The notes under the pieces: generated by a model
Told to the model about the DNA's origin: nothing
The model's database searches: none
Seen by the model: only the letters and a program-made list of their open reading frames with translations
Source of the DNA: Pimelobacter simplex
Lineage (GTDB): Bacteria > Actinomycetota > Actinomycetes > Propionibacteriales > Nocardioidaceae
Direction: 5' to 3'
Length of the DNA stretch: 64,000 nt
NCBI RefSeq assembly: GCF_024662235.1
Contig: NZ_CP096276.1
Span: 4,216,001-4,280,000 of the forward strand
Made by a program: the position numbers and the translations under genes
In this document: positions 1 through 8,988 of the stretch, piece after piece
Numbering within the stretch: the stretch's first letter is position 1
Layout: every line of letters begins with the position of its first letter

Positions 1-1727
1 ACACGATGTGCTACGCCGACGGCGGCGGGTTCGCGATGAAGCAGGTGTGCCCGGCCGAGCGCGAGTACCTCTTCGACTGCAACAACGACGACTACTACTC
101 CACCTACCCCGACCCGGGCAGCTGGCTCGACACCCACTGGAACGCCGCGGACTCGCGCTTCCTGATCGGTGGCGGGGACGGCTCCGGCGGTGGCGCACCC
201 GGTACGCCGTCCGTCCTCGGCGCGACGATCGCGGTCAACAACCCCGCCGTACCGGGGCTCTCGACGCAGGCGACCCTCGCGCCGTCACTGCCGGCCGGGC
301 GCACGGTCGCGTCCGTGCAGTGGAAGTCCGCTCGCGCCGACTGTGTCTTCGCGAGCCCTGCCGAGCTGCAGACGGCAGTCACCTGCAATGCCACGGCGGC
401 CGCGCCGACGACGGTGACGGCGACGCTCAAGGACTCCTCCGGCGCGACGAAGGTCGTCACGAGTCCCCTCACCTTCGCCACCGGTACCGCGCGCCCGGTC
501 ACCGTCGCCTTCCCCGCCGGGACGTCGGCCGCGGTCTGCACGGGCGCGGGCTTCCCGCTGACCGCCCGGGTCCTCGACACCGCGAGCGGCCAGCCGGTCA
601 AGGGCCTCGCGGTGGCGCTGACCAAGCAGAGCGCGACGATGACCGCCCCGGCGAGCGCCGGCGCGCCGGTCACGACCGTGGAGGGCACCGTGATCCTCAA
701 CCAGACGGCGGCGGTCGCGACGACGTACCGTGCGCGGACGGCGGCCGGGACGGTCTACGCCGCCGGCGGACCGGCCGAGCTCGTCGCGACGCCGGGCCGC
801 TGCGCCACGTCGCTCGCGGCCGAGATCGACCGGACCACGGCCTTCTACGGCGACCCGGTCACGGTGACCGGACGGCTCACCGCGGCGGTCCCGTCCGGGG
901 TGACGCTGGCCGTGCGGCTCACCACGGCCGCGGGCCGGGTGCTGCCCCTGGGCTCGGCCAAGACCGGTGCGGACGGACGGTTCAGCCTCGTCGCGAAGCC
1001 CACCGAGTCGGGCGTCGTGTCGGTCGCGCTGGCGGTCTCGGTCTCCTACGCCGCTGCGTCCGCGACGGCGGGGACGCTCACGGTCGTCACGCCCACGACC
1101 CGGATCACCGGCGCCGTCGACCGGTCCGAGGTCGGCTACGGCCAGAACGTCACCGTCACCGGCCGCCTCCAGCGCGACGCCGGCGGCACCCTCAGCGCGC
1201 TGGCCGGCAAGCCGGTCTCCGTGTACGTCGCCCCGGCGGGCGGCGGCGCCGCGGTCAAGATCGGGGGCGGCACCACCAACGCGGAGGGCCGGTTCACGGC
1301 TGTCGTACCGCTCAAGGTCAGCGGGACGCTCAGCGTCACCTCGGCCGCCGCGGCCGGGCAGCCCGCCGCATCGGCCGCGGTCGGTCCGGTCGTCGCGGGC
1401 ACCTGGACCACGGCGCTCACCGCGACCGCCTCGGCGAGCAGCGTGCCGGCCGGCGGATCGGTCACGCTGAGCGGCAGCGTCAGCCGTACCTACGCCGCGG
1501 CCGGCGCCACGGCGCCGTCCCCGGCGTCGGGCCTGCGACTCAAGGTGACCTTCCGGGCGACCGGTTCGGCGACGAGCACGGTCGTGGGGACGCCGACGAC
1601 CACGGCGGGCGGGACGTTCACGCTCAAGGTGCTGCCCAAGGGCGCCGGCACGTGGACCGTGTCGCTGCCGGCGGTCGCCGGCTACACCGCCGCCGAGGCC
1701 GCACCGCTGACGATCGGCATCGGCTGA
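1..1727 (+). CDS. C-terminal part of secreted metalloprotease-like protein with Ig-like repeats (5' truncated)
   Basis: The reading frame is open from the window edge, so the N-terminus is missing. The first ~55 visible residues contain a Cys-rich block (CY at the start, VCP, FDC) followed by NNDDYYS and THWNAADSRFLIGG. I recall this as the tail of actinobacterial exported zinc-metalloprotease-like proteins whose HExxH domain would lie upstream; that part cannot be seen here. After a Gly/Pro linker come about five beta-rich modules of ~90-100 residues. Two share the pattern D-R-[ST]-x-x-x-[FY]-G-[DQ]-x-V-T-V-T-G-R-L and A-[DE]-G-R-F, typical of bacterial Ig-like cell-wall or extracellular repeats. 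The protein is Thr/Ala/Val-rich and ends without a sorting signal or membrane anchor. Role: probably an exported protein with an adhesive or spacer stalk. The protease assignment is an inference from memory of the family. Confidence 0.6.
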   Translation, partial: TMCYADGGGFAMKQVCPAEREYLFDCNNDDYYSTYPDPGSWLDTHWNAADSRFLIGGGDGSGGGAPGTPSVLGATIAVNNPAVPGLSTQATLAPSLPAGRTVASVQWKSARADCVFASPAELQTAVTCNATAAAPTTVTATLKDSSGATKVVTSPLTFATGTARPVTVAFPAGTSAAVCTGAGFPLTARVLDTASGQPVKGLAVALTKQSATMTAPASAGAPVTTVEGTVILNQTAAVATTYRARTAAGTVYAAGGPAELVATPGRCATSLAAEIDRTTAFYGDPVTVTGRLTAAVPSGVTLAVRLTTAAGRVLPLGSAKTGADGRFSLVAKPTESGVVSVALAVSVSYAAASATAGTLTVVTPTTRITGAVDRSEVGYGQNVTVTGRLQRDAGGTLSALAGKPVSVYVAPAGGGAAVKIGGGTTNAEGRFTAVVPLKVSGTLSVTSAAAAGQPAASAAVGPVVAGTWTTALTATASASSVPAGGSVTLSGSVSRTYAAAGATAPSPASGLRLKVTFRATGSATSTVVGTPTTTAGGTFTLKVLPKGAGTWTVSLPAVAGYTAAEAAPLTIGIG

Positions 1728-1739
1728 CCCGCGAGGGGA

Positions 1740-2408
1740 TCAAGCGACCTGGCCGAGCTTGCGCTTGAGCCGGCGGCGCTTGCGGTCGAGCTCCTCGAGC
1801 CGCACCTCGAGCGAGGCGTTGCGGCGGGCGAGGCGCTCGACCTCGCGCAGGGCGTCCGGCAGGGACTGGAAGGCGGCGGCGGTGTGCGGGACGGCGGCGA
1901 GCCCGAGGGACGCCGTACCGAAGCCGACGAGGGCGCCGAACGCCTTCCAGACCTCGGCCGGCGCGAGGCCGTCGGTCTCGAGGACGTGCAGCCGCTCGGG
2001 CTTGCGGCACGCGGCGCTCCAGCGCGCGGCGGTCGCCGCCTCGTCGTCCAGGCCCGTGGTGACCACGACGTGGACCCGGTAGCCGGCCAGGGCGTCGACG
2101 AGCAGCGCGACCTGCTCGGGCGTCGCGCCGGCGAGGAGCGACTGGCTGAAGACGAGGTCGGCACGGGCCTTCTCGGCCCGGCGCACGAGCCGGGTCCACT
2201 GCCCCTCGACGTCGGCGCGCTTGAGGCCCCAGTCCTTGTGCGCACGGGTCATCTCGACCGCCGCCCGGAAGCTCTCGGCCGTCGATCGGGCGACCGAGGC
2301 GTACCCCAGCTCGACCAGCGCGGCGTGGTGGTGGGCCAGCGCGGACTCGATCACGTCACCGGCGCCGGGCATCCCGACGTGGATCCAGGCCTGGTGCTTC
2401 TTCGCCAT
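1740..2408 (-). CDS. Conserved hypothetical protein, degenerate sulfotransferase-like N-terminus with C-terminal coiled coil
   Basis: 222 residues. The N-terminus (WIHVGMPGAGDVIESAL) resembles the 'HVGLPKTGTTYLQ' start of actinobacterial sulfotransferase-like P-loop proteins. The Lys and Thr of the loop are replaced, so nucleotide or PAPS binding is doubtful. The middle is an alpha/beta fold rich in Ala. The last ~40 residues (REVERLARRNASLEVRLEELDRK) form a charged heptad-like segment ending in a basic RKRRRLKRK stretch, suggesting a coiled coil. It converges with the Ig-repeat gene, leaving 12 bp between stops, and stands alone on this strand. Function unknown; it may be a catalytically dead relative of the sulfotransferase-like family. 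That similarity is from motif recall, not a search. Confidence 0.55.
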   Translation of the reverse strand: MAKKHQAWIHVGMPGAGDVIESALAHHHAALVELGYASVARSTAESFRAAVEMTRAHKDWGLKRADVEGQWTRLVRRAEKARADLVFSQSLLAGATPEQVALLVDALAGYRVHVVVTTGLDDEAATAARWSAACRKPERLHVLETDGLAPAEVWKAFGALVGFGTASLGLAAVPHTAAAFQSLPDALREVERLARRNASLEVRLEELDRKRRRLKRKLGQVA

Positions 2409-2479
2409 GACCCCACCGTGGCAGTCCCCGATGAGCGGCCCGTGAACCCGCGGTGACCGGCAGCGGTCGAGGACAGGGG

Positions 2480-2493
2480 TAGAACACGTTCTA
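2480..2493. promoter_or_regulatory. KstR-type operator TAGAACACGTTCTA
   Basis: The site is TAGAAC-AC-GTTCTA, a 6-2-6 inverted repeat that fits the KstR consensus TnnAACnnGTTnnA of mycobacterial and rhodococcal cholesterol regulons at every fixed position. It lies 22 bp before the NTF2-like gene. KstR itself is not in this window. Confidence 0.75.
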
Positions 2494-2515
2494 AAACCGC
2501 CCTACGATGGCCCGC

Positions 2516-2968
2516 ATGATCACCTCCGACGCCATCGTCTGGAACGCCCCCAACGACCCGCACCCGGCCCGCGCGGCGTCCCAGCGGTCCTACTCCGCGG
2601 TGGCCAAGGGCGACCTGGCCGAGTGGCTCACCGTGTACGCCGAGGACGCCGTCCTCGAGGACCCGGTCGGCCCCTCGATGTTCGACCCCGAGGGCAAGGG
2701 CCACCACGGCCACGCCGGCATCTCCGCCTTCTGGGACAAGGCGATCGCCCCGATCGGCACCTTCGAGTTCACCATCAACGACTCGTTCGCCAACCCGGGC
2801 GGCAACACCTGCGCCAACATCGGCCGGATCAAGACGTCGTTCCCCGACGGCTCGCACACGACGACCGACCTGATCATGGTCTACGTCGTCGACGACGACG
2901 GCCGGGTGAAGTCGATGAAGGCGTTCTGGGAGCCGGAGCGGACGATGGCGAGCTTCACCACCGCCTGA
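2516..2968 (+). CDS. NTF2-like / SnoaL-type (ketosteroid isomerase fold) protein
   Basis: 150 residues from the ATG at 2516; an in-frame ATG at 2507 would add three residues. The sequence has the compact alpha+beta NTF2 cone pattern: an N-terminal helix (ARAASQRSYSAVAKGDLAEWLTV), YAEDAVLEDPVGPS, and later strands ending in MKAFWEPERT. 'DAVLEDPVG' with H-x-H-x-G-I-x-x-FWDK is typical of SnoaL-like ketosteroid isomerase-fold proteins. A KstR-type box just upstream suggests it belongs to a steroid or lipid regulon, perhaps as an isomerase or dehydratase acting on a sterol-derived or polycyclic substrate. No catalytic assignment can be made from sequence alone. It is monocistronic and converges with the DUF2461 gene. 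Confidence 0.75.
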   Translation: MITSDAIVWNAPNDPHPARAASQRSYSAVAKGDLAEWLTVYAEDAVLEDPVGPSMFDPEGKGHHGHAGISAFWDKAIAPIGTFEFTINDSFANPGGNTCANIGRIKTSFPDGSHTTTDLIMVYVVDDDGRVKSMKAFWEPERTMASFTTA

Positions 2969-2981
2969 CGAACCGCCCGAT

Positions 2982-3614
2982 TCAGACGGCCGTCGCCTCC
3001 GCGATCCAGCTCACCAGCGGCCGGAGGCGGCGCCAGTCCTCACGGACCCGGTCGAGCAGCTCGCTGGTGTGCACGAACGGCTCGAAGCCGTACGAGCGCA
3101 TGCCCAGCACGGTCTTCATCTTGAGCAGCTCGATCCGCGGGTGCTCCTTGTCGTAGCCCCGCGGCACCGTCTTGAGCCGCTCCCCCGACACCTCGAACCC
3201 ACCCCGCTCCAGGTCCCGCAGGATCCGCTGGAGCACCTTGCCGGACTTCTCCTCCGCCATCGCCTCGCGCATCGCCGCCAGCCGCGGCCCCCCGGCCTCG
3301 TAGATCCCGCCCCCGACCCGGACGCCCGGCGCGGCCACCTCGACGTACCAACCGGTGGCGGCGGCGACCCCGACGAACGCACCCTGGTGGGTCTTGTAGG
3401 GCGTCTTGTCCTTGGCGAAGCGCACGTCGCGGTAGGGCCGGAAGACCTTGGCGTCGCCGAACTCCTGGGCCAGGGCGTCGGTCAGCGCGACCATCGGGGC
3501 CTTGACGGACTCGGTGTAGACGGCCTTGTGGGCCTCCCAGAAGGACTTGGTGTTGTCGACCTCGAGGTCGTCGTAGAAGTCGAGTGCGGCGACGGGAAAG
3601 CCTTCGAAGGTCAC
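2982..3614 (-). CDS. DUF2461 family protein
   Basis: 210 residues starting at GTG. The N-terminal FxGFPxxALDFYxDLExDNTKxFWxxHK and the following FGDAKVFRPYRDVRFAKDKTPYKTHQGAFVG are hallmark blocks of the DUF2461 family (TIGR02453-type), which is widespread and of unknown function. The full family length is present. The GTG start overlaps the TGA stop of the upstream methyltransferase (GTGA), so the two are translationally coupled. Co-expression with a methyltransferase is suggestive but gives no substrate. There is no signal peptide or membrane segment, so it is cytoplasmic. Confidence 0.85.
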   Translation of the reverse strand: MTFEGFPVAALDFYDDLEVDNTKSFWEAHKAVYTESVKAPMVALTDALAQEFGDAKVFRPYRDVRFAKDKTPYKTHQGAFVGVAAATGWYVEVAAPGVRVGGGIYEAGGPRLAAMREAMAEEKSGKVLQRILRDLERGGFEVSGERLKTVPRGYDKEHPRIELLKMKTVLGMRSYGFEPFVHTSELLDRVREDWRRLRPLVSWIAEATAV

Positions 3615-4339
3615 CGGAGCAGCCTAGTTGCGCACACGATCAGCTCCACCGATCGCGGGGTCACCGGAGCGCCGTCCCAGCTGCCGCGCAACCTGTCCAC
3701 CGCGAAGCCCGCGGCGGCGAGCGACGCCGCGATCGCGTCCGGCGAGCGGAAGGCGAGCACGTCGCGGTGCGCGACGACCTCACCGGTAGCGAGGTTGCGC
3801 GTGAAGGTGTCGTAGGCGACCCGCGGGAGATCGACCTCGACGGTCTCGTGCCAGAACTCCACCGGACCGTCGCCGGTCTCGACGATCCGCAGGGTCGCCG
3901 CGCGGGTCCACCCCTCCCAGGCACGTGCCTGCGGGTGGCGGAACTCGAAGGCGAGGAGGCCGCCGAGGCGCAGGGCGCGCCCGGCGTCGGCCAGGACCGC
4001 GGACCAGGCCACGTCCTCGACGAACACCTGCGCGACGTGGCCGGTCATCACCACGAGGTCCGCGCTGCCGGTGGCGAGGACGTCGCTGTACCCGACCGTC
4101 CAGGCGACCCGCCCGGCGACGTCCCCGCGACCGGCGGCCACCCGGATCATCGCCGGGTCCGGGTCGACCGCATGGACCCGGAGGCCGTGCCCGGCCCAGC
4201 GGCGGGCGAGGGACCCGGTGCCGCAGCCGAGGTCGACGGCGTCGCGGGCGCCGTGGGCGAGGGCGAGCCGCTCGTAGAAGCGGTGGTCGTCGTCGGCCGG
4301 GTTCAGCTCGTCGTACGACGCCGAGAAGTCGAACCCCAC
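3611..4339 (-). CDS. Class I SAM-dependent methyltransferase
   Basis: 242 residues from the GTG at 4339 (VGFDFSASYDELNP). Motif I is VDLGCGTG at about residues 35-42, motif II is the acidic VDPD loop ~20 residues later, and motif III/IV lies around DLVVMTGHVAQVF, giving the standard Rossmann-like SAM fold. The C-terminal half (EFRHP, EFWHETVEVD, FRSPDAIAASLAAAGF) resembles the small-molecule methyltransferases annotated as methyltransferase type 11/25. Substrate unknown. Its stop overlaps the start of the DUF2461 gene by four bases, so they form a two-gene operon. The membrane protein gene upstream ends only 11 bp before it and may be co-transcribed. Confidence 0.85.
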   Translation of the reverse strand: MGFDFSASYDELNPADDDHRFYERLALAHGARDAVDLGCGTGSLARRWAGHGLRVHAVDPDPAMIRVAAGRGDVAGRVAWTVGYSDVLATGSADLVVMTGHVAQVFVEDVAWSAVLADAGRALRLGGLLAFEFRHPQARAWEGWTRAATLRIVETGDGPVEFWHETVEVDLPRVAYDTFTRNLATGEVVAHRDVLAFRSPDAIAASLAAAGFAVDRLRGSWDGAPVTPRSVELIVCATRLLR

Positions 4340-4350
4340 GCGCGGCCGGC

Positions 4351-5118
4351 TCAGACGGCGGTCGGCGCGGCCACGGCAGCCGGCCCCGACGCGGGCGCCG
4401 GCTCCGGGATCGGCACGTTCCAGCGCAGCGCGTGGTGCAGCGCGACGACCATCCGGGAGTCGTCCAGCGGGTGCTCCGGGTCGTGCCAGACGACGGTCTC
4501 GTGATCGTCCTCGATCGGCGCGCGGCTCGGGATGCCCACCACCCGCCGCAGCCGGTACGTCGTCCCGTCGGCCCCGGTGAAGCGGAACGTCACGGTCGTG
4601 AAGACGATGCCGCTGCCCTCCTCCCAGTCCCACGGGTCGAGGCCGTCGTCGACGACGACCGCGGGGCACGGGACGCCGGAGGCCATGAGGGCGAGGTCGC
4701 GGGCGTAGGCGCGGGCCCGGTGCGCGGGGACGAAGAGCGCCAGCGCGAGCGCGATCGTCCCGAGCCCGGTCAGCACCCCGACCGCGGTCAGGTAGGGGCC
4801 GTCGAGGTCGTGGCGGACGACGGCGATGAGCCCGCCGAGGCCAGCGGACAGGCAGAGCGTCGCGTAGCCCTGCCACAGGGTGAGCTGCTGCGGGAACGCG
4901 TCGACCCAGAACATCCAGGTCAGCCCGCCGACGACGACGAGGACCCCGCCGACCACCAGCGAGGTCGCCGGGGCGGGTGCCTCCGCGGACGCCAGCGCGC
5001 CGTACCCGGCCAGGACCCCGCCGCAGAGCTGGAGGAGCCACGAGATCGCGGGCTTGGCCGGCTTCCGGGGCAACGGATCGACCCGGTACGAGCCCGGGTC
5101 CGGCTGGGGGGTCACCAT
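4351..5118 (-). CDS. Hypothetical four-pass membrane protein
   Basis: 255 residues. After a cytoplasmic, Pro-rich N-terminus there are four hydrophobic spans at roughly residues 24-45, 49-72, 80-102 and 110-130. A soluble domain follows, with beta-type sequence (GIVFTTVTFRFTGADGTTYRLRRVVG) reminiscent of DUF3592-like domains, and a Pro/Ala tail. The ATG at 5118 is used. The gene is divergent from the small membrane protein gene at 5168 with a ~50 bp promoter space and is followed 11 bp later by the methyltransferase. Function not recognised. Confidence 0.7.
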   Translation of the reverse strand: MVTPQPDPGSYRVDPLPRKPAKPAISWLLQLCGGVLAGYGALASAEAPAPATSLVVGGVLVVVGGLTWMFWVDAFPQQLTLWQGYATLCLSAGLGGLIAVVRHDLDGPYLTAVGVLTGLGTIALALALFVPAHRARAYARDLALMASGVPCPAVVVDDGLDPWDWEEGSGIVFTTVTFRFTGADGTTYRLRRVVGIPSRAPIEDDHETVVWHDPEHPLDDSRMVVALHHALRWNVPIPEPAPASGPAAVAAPTAV

Positions 5119-5167
5119 GGGTCATTAGACCCTGGGGCGGCGCCGGCGCGCCAGGCATACTCGGCCC

Positions 5168-5398
5168 ATGGCCAAGAAGCGCTGGCGCGACCTGAGTCCG
5201 CGGACGCGGAAGATCATCCTGGTGACCGGGGCCGTCGACGGCGCGCTCAAGGCGGTCGCGCTCGCCGACCTCAAGCGTCGCGACGCCGACGAGATCAACG
5301 GCTCGAAGCGGACCTGGGCGACCGCCCTGACCCTGCTGAACACGGCCGGCGTGCTGCCGATCGTCTATCTGGTGCGCGGCCGGAGACCGGCCGCCTGA
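5168..5398 (+). CDS. Small conserved membrane-associated protein
   Basis: 76 residues, very basic at the N-terminus (MAKKRWRDLSPRTRKI). A weak hydrophobic segment follows (IILVTGAVDGALKAVALADL) and then a clearer one near the end (ATALTLLNTAGVLPIVYLV) before RGRRPAA. I recall similar short proteins in Streptomyces and Nocardioides described only as hypothetical. The charge distribution suggests a cytoplasmic N-terminus and one or two membrane spans. It is transcribed away from the four-pass membrane protein and is followed by the tRNA-Gly gene on the other strand. Function unknown. Confidence 0.7.
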   Translation: MAKKRWRDLSPRTRKIILVTGAVDGALKAVALADLKRRDADEINGSKRTWATALTLLNTAGVLPIVYLVRGRRPAA

Positions 5399-5422
5399 GG
5401 GCGCCGGGCCCCGGATCCTCGG

Positions 5423-5495
<73 letters not shown>

Positions 5496-5527
5496 AGTGC
5501 CCCGGCTTCGCCAGGGCGAGAAGGATG

Positions 5528-6319
5528 CTACCCGATGGGTGCGAGCACCGGTCGCTTCGGTTCCACCCCGTCGCCCGACGAGCGTCCGGTGACCCGTCGC
5601 TTGACCCACGGCGCGAGGTGCGTGCGGGCCCAGGCGAGGTCGGCGGAACGCTGCTCGCGCGGGCTCAGCACCGGGACGTCGGCGAGCGGGAGCGGCTCCA
5701 GCTCGTGCGGTACGCCGAGCGCGTCGAGCGCCGCGATGGCGATCATCTGGTGACCGTGGGCGTTGAGGTGCAGGCGGTCGTCGTCCATCACCTCGGCGAC
5801 CTTCCAGTCGCGCATCCGCCACATGTCGACCACGGTCGCGCCGTGCTTCTCGGCGATCTCGCGGACCCACTCGTTGAAGATGGCGGTCCGGCCGCGGATC
5901 ACCTTGATCACGCTGTTGAGCCCCGGGTCGGCGATCGTGAACAGGACGACGTGGGCGCCGGCGGCGCTCATCCGCCCCACCGCCTCGTCGTACGACGCCG
6001 CGAGGGCGTCGATGTCGACCTTGGGCCGCAGCACGTCGTTGCCGCCGCCGTGGATGGTGACCAGGTCGGGACCGAGCGCGAGGCCGGCGCCGACCTGCTC
6101 GTCGATGATCGCGGGGAGCTTGCGGCCGCGGATCGCCAGGTTGGCGTAGCCGAAGTCGCGGCCCTCGGCGGCGGCCCGGCCGGCGAGGCCCTCGGCGAAC
6201 CGGTCGGCCCAGCCACGGACGCCGTTGGGGCGCGTCGGGTCGGCGTCGCCGACCCCTTCGGTGAAGGAGTCGCCGAGGGCGACGTACTTGCTGAAGGTGC
6301 TCGTGCTCACGCGTCCCAT
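5528..6319 (-). CDS. SGNH/GDSL-type esterase or lipase, cytoplasmic
   Basis: 263 residues from the ATG at 6319; GTG three codons later (VSTSTFSKY) is a plausible alternative. Block I is [12 protein letters not shown] with catalytic Ser18. Block III is [11 protein letters not shown], and block V is [10 protein letters not shown], supplying the Asp-x-x-His pair. This is the SGNH hydrolase signature. No signal peptide is visible, so it acts in the cytoplasm on an unknown ester or acyl group. It is divergent from dcd with a 48 bp promoter space. The C-terminal 45 residues ([20 protein letters not shown]) form the usual extension of actinobacterial SGNH esterases. Confidence 0.88.
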   Translation of the reverse strand: MGRVSTSTFSKYVALGDSFTEGVGDADPTRPNGVRGWADRFAEGLAGRAAAEGRDFGYANLAIRGRKLPAIIDEQVGAGLALGPDLVTIHGGGNDVLRPKVDIDALAASYDEAVGRMSAAGAHVVLFTIADPGLNSVIKVIRGRTAIFNEWVREIAEKHGATVVDMWRMRDWKVAEVMDDDRLHLNAHGHQMIAIAALDALGVPHELEPLPLADVPVLSPREQRSADLAWARTHLAPWVKRRVTGRSSGDGVEPKRPVLAPIG

Positions 6320-6367
6320 TCTGCGCTGGTGACCGGGACCACGTCCTACACGGGTAGTGTGCGGCCC

Positions 6368-6943
6368 GTGCTGCTCAGCGACCGCGACATCACCGCCGAG
6401 ATCGACGCCGGGCGGATCGCCCTCGAGCCCTACGACACGACGATGCTGCAGCCGTCGTCGATCGACGTGCGTCTCGACCGCTTCTTCCGGGTCTTCGACA
6501 ACCACAAGTACCCCTCGATCGACCCCGCGGCGGACCAGTCCGACCTGACCCGCGTGGTGGAGCCCGAGGGCGACGAGCCGTTCATCCTGCACCCCGGGGA
6601 GTTCGTGCTCGGCTCGACGTACGAGGTGGTCACGCTGCCCGACGACATCGCCGCCCGCGTCGAGGGCAAGTCCTCGCTGGGCCGGCTCGGGCTGCTCACC
6701 CATGCGACCGCGGGCTTCGTCGACCCGGGCTTCTCCGGGCACGTGACGCTCGAGCTGGCCAACGTCGCGACGCTGCCGATCAAGCTCTACCCGGGCATGA
6801 AGATCGGGCAGTTCTGCTTCTTCCGGCTGACCTCGCCCAGCGAGCACCCCTACGGCTCGGAGAAGTACGGCTCGCGCTACCAGGGCCAGCGCGGCCCGAC
6901 GCCGTCGCGCTCGTTCCAGAACTTCCACCGCACCTCGATCTGA
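6368..6943 (+). CDS. dcd: dCTP deaminase (probably bifunctional dCTP deaminase/dUTPase)
   Basis: 191 residues from the GTG at 6368 (VLLSDRDI), the family-standard start; an in-frame GTG three codons upstream is less likely. It makes dUMP from dCTP for thymidylate synthesis. The trimeric dUTPase-like fold is evident: [39 protein letters not shown] at 100-109, [19 protein letters not shown] and the C-terminal [13 protein letters not shown] motif that closes over the nucleotide. The [24 protein letters not shown] string matches the Mycobacterium tuberculosis bifunctional enzyme that goes directly to dUMP, so bifunctionality is inferred. Monocistronic; the iron-regulated siderophore-interacting gene follows. 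Confidence 0.96.
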   Translation: MLLSDRDITAEIDAGRIALEPYDTTMLQPSSIDVRLDRFFRVFDNHKYPSIDPAADQSDLTRVVEPEGDEPFILHPGEFVLGSTYEVVTLPDDIAARVEGKSSLGRLGLLTHATAGFVDPGFSGHVTLELANVATLPIKLYPGMKIGQFCFFRLTSPSEHPYGSEKYGSRYQGQRGPTPSRSFQNFHRTSI

Positions 6944-6955
6944 GGATCGCGGAGG

Positions 6956-6974
6956 TTAGGTTAGCCTGACCTCA
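6956..6974. promoter_or_regulatory. IdeR/DmdR iron box overlapping a start codon
   Basis: The 19 bp TTAGGTTAGCCTGACCTCA match the IdeR/DmdR consensus TTAGGTTAGGCTAACCTAA at 16 positions. The box ends on the A of the ATG of the siderophore-interacting protein, implying a very short or leaderless transcript repressed by Fe2+-bound regulator. Confidence 0.85.
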
Positions 6975-7966
6975 TGACCGCCGAGCAGAACGAGTACGTC
7001 GCCAGCCTGCCCATGATCCTCGACGAGGTCGAGGTGCTCCGGGTCGAGCGCGTCTCGCCGTCGTTCGTCCGGATCGAGCTGGGCGGCCCGGCGCTGGCCG
7101 AGCTGGGCCCCGACGGCCCCGTCTACGACCAGCGGATCAAGCTGATCTTCCCCAACGCGGCCGGCGGGCTGCCGTCGTTCGCGAACGCCGACGAGTCGTG
7201 GTGGACGAGCTGGATCGAGATCCCCGAGCACGAGCGCGGCTCGATGCGGACCTACACGATCCGCGACGTCCTCGGCGAGGGTGCCGCGACCCGACTGGTC
7301 GTCGACATCGTCGTCCACGACACCGACGACGCCGATGAGAAGGACCACGAGGACGGCGCCGGCAACCGCTGGGCGCTCCAGGCCGCCGTCGGCCAGCGCC
7401 TGGTGACGCTGGCCCCGCGCAAGGGCCAGGAGTTCGGCGGCATCGAGTGGGAGCCCGGCGCCGCCCGGCGCCTGCTGCTGGTCGGTGACGAGACCGCCGT
7501 GCCCGCCATCCGCGGCGTCCTGCGCGACCTTCCGGCCGACGCCCAGGGTGCGGTCTTCGTGGAGGTCCCGGTCGACGCCGACGTCCAGGACGACGTGACC
7601 GCACCGGCCGGCGTCGAGGTCACCTGGCTGCCGCGCAACGGCGGTGCCCGGGGCGAGGAGCTGCACGCGGCCGTCCTCGCGCACCTCACCGGCACCGCGC
7701 CGGCCGAGGCGCTCACGGTCACCGAGGACGAGATCGACCCCGACCTGTGGGAGACCCCGGTCTACTCCTCCTCCGGCGAGGAGGTCGCCGAGGCGACGGC
7801 CGTGCCGACCGACGACAGCCCCTACGCCGGGCTCTACGCGTGGATCGCCGGCGAGTCCAAGGTCGTGACCGGCTTGCGTCGCAAGCTGGTCAACGACCTC
7901 GGGCTCGACCGCGGCCAGGTCGCCTTCATGGGCTACTGGCGCGAGGGCGTCTCGATGCGGTCCTAG
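6974..7966 (+). CDS. Siderophore-interacting protein (FAD/NADPH ferric-siderophore reductase)
   Basis: 330 residues. The N-terminal FAD-binding barrel carries RTYTIRD at 92-98, the SIP-family equivalent of the RxYS FAD motif. The NAD(P)H-binding domain has [12 protein letters not shown] at 169-179, then an acidic linker and a C-terminal [40 protein letters not shown], the diagnostic end of ViuB/FscN-type reductases. It releases iron from imported ferric siderophores by reduction in the cytoplasm. An iron box overlaps the ATG, so expression should rise in iron starvation. No transporter or siderophore synthesis gene lies beside it. It converges with the aldolase gene; the stops overlap by 4 bp. 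Confidence 0.95.
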   Translation: MTAEQNEYVASLPMILDEVEVLRVERVSPSFVRIELGGPALAELGPDGPVYDQRIKLIFPNAAGGLPSFANADESWWTSWIEIPEHERGSMRTYTIRDVLGEGAATRLVVDIVVHDTDDADEKDHEDGAGNRWALQAAVGQRLVTLAPRKGQEFGGIEWEPGAARRLLLVGDETAVPAIRGVLRDLPADAQGAVFVEVPVDADVQDDVTAPAGVEVTWLPRNGGARGEELHAAVLAHLTGTAPAEALTVTEDEIDPDLWETPVYSSSGEEVAEATAVPTDDSPYAGLYAWIAGESKVVTGLRRKLVNDLGLDRGQVAFMGYWREGVSMRS

Positions 7967-8988
7967 ACCGCCGCGGCCTCGCGCTCGTCGACGAGGGTGA
8001 GCGCGATGTCGACGATCATGTCCTCCTGGCCGCCGACGAGCCGGCGCTTGCCGCACTCCATGAGGATCTCGCGGACGTCGACGCCGTACTGCTCGGCGGC
8101 GCGCTCCGCGTGGCGCAGGAACGACGAGTAGACGCCGGCGTAGCCGAGGGTGAGCGTCTCGCGGTCGACCCGGACCGGACGGTCCTGCAGCGGGCGGACG
8201 ATGTCGTCGGCGGCGTCCTGGAGCGCGAAGACGTCGCAGCGGTGCTCGAAGCCCATCAGGTCGGCGACCGCGACGAAGGCCTCGATCGGGCAGTTGCCCG
8301 CGCCCGCGCCGTGGCCGGCGAGCGAGGCGTCGACCCGGTAGACGCCGTTCTGGACGGCGACCACGGAGTTGGCCACCGACAGCGAGAGGTTCTCGTGGGC
8401 GTGGATGCCGATCTCGGTCTCGGCGTCCAGCACGCCGCGGTAGGCCTGCACCCGGGCGGCGACGTCGTCCATGGTGAGCCGGCCGCCGGAGTCGGTGACG
8501 TAGACGCAGTGCGCGCCGTAGGACTCCATCAGCTTGGCCTGCTGGGCGAGCTGCTCGGGCGCGGCCATGTGCGAGAGCATCAGGAAGCCGGAGACGTCCA
8601 TGCCGAGCTCGCGGGCGGCCGCGATGTGCTGCGCCGAGACGTCGGCCTCGGTGCAGTGCGTCGCGATGCGCACCGAGCGGACGCCCAGGTCGTAGGCACG
8701 CTTCAGGTCGTGAACCGTGCCGACACCGGGCAGCAGCAGCGTGGTGAGCCGGGCGTTCTTCAACACCGAGGCGGCGGCCTCGATCCACGCCCAGTCGCTG
8801 TGCGATCCGGGGCCGTAGTTGACCGAGCCGCCCGCGAGACCGTCGCCGTGCGCGACCTCGATGGCGTCGACACCGGCCTCGTCGAGGGCGACGACGATCC
8901 GCTTCACGTCGGCCGGGTCGATCCGGTGCCGGATCGCGTGCATGCCGTCGCGCAGGGTGACGTCCTGGACGAAGATCTTCGTGCTCAC
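7963..8988 (-). CDS. 4-hydroxy-2-oxovalerate aldolase (MhpE/BphI/HsaF family)
   Basis: 341 residues from GTG. It cleaves 4-hydroxy-2-oxoacids to pyruvate and an aldehyde, the last-but-one step of meta-cleavage pathways. The TIM barrel shows [12 protein letters not shown] near residues 10-21 (catalytic Arg13 and His21, metal-binding Asp14) and the second metal site [15 protein letters not shown]; the C-terminal communication domain ends [12 protein letters not shown]. The GTG start overlaps the TGA of the acetaldehyde dehydrogenase gene (GTGA), consistent with the obligate complex in which acetaldehyde or propionaldehyde is channelled between the two. In steroid-degrading actinobacteria the same trio is hsaE-hsaG-hsaF, and in aromatic degraders mhpD-F-E; which it is here cannot be decided, as no ring-cleavage dioxygenase is in the window. 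Confidence 0.95.
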   Translation of the reverse strand: MSTKIFVQDVTLRDGMHAIRHRIDPADVKRIVVALDEAGVDAIEVAHGDGLAGGSVNYGPGSHSDWAWIEAAASVLKNARLTTLLLPGVGTVHDLKRAYDLGVRSVRIATHCTEADVSAQHIAAARELGMDVSGFLMLSHMAAPEQLAQQAKLMESYGAHCVYVTDSGGRLTMDDVAARVQAYRGVLDAETEIGIHAHENLSLSVANSVVAVQNGVYRVDASLAGHGAGAGNCPIEAFVAVADLMGFEHRCDVFALQDAADDIVRPLQDRPVRVDRETLTLGYAGVYSSFLRHAERAAEQYGVDVREILMECGKRRLVGGQEDMIVDIALTLVDEREAAAV

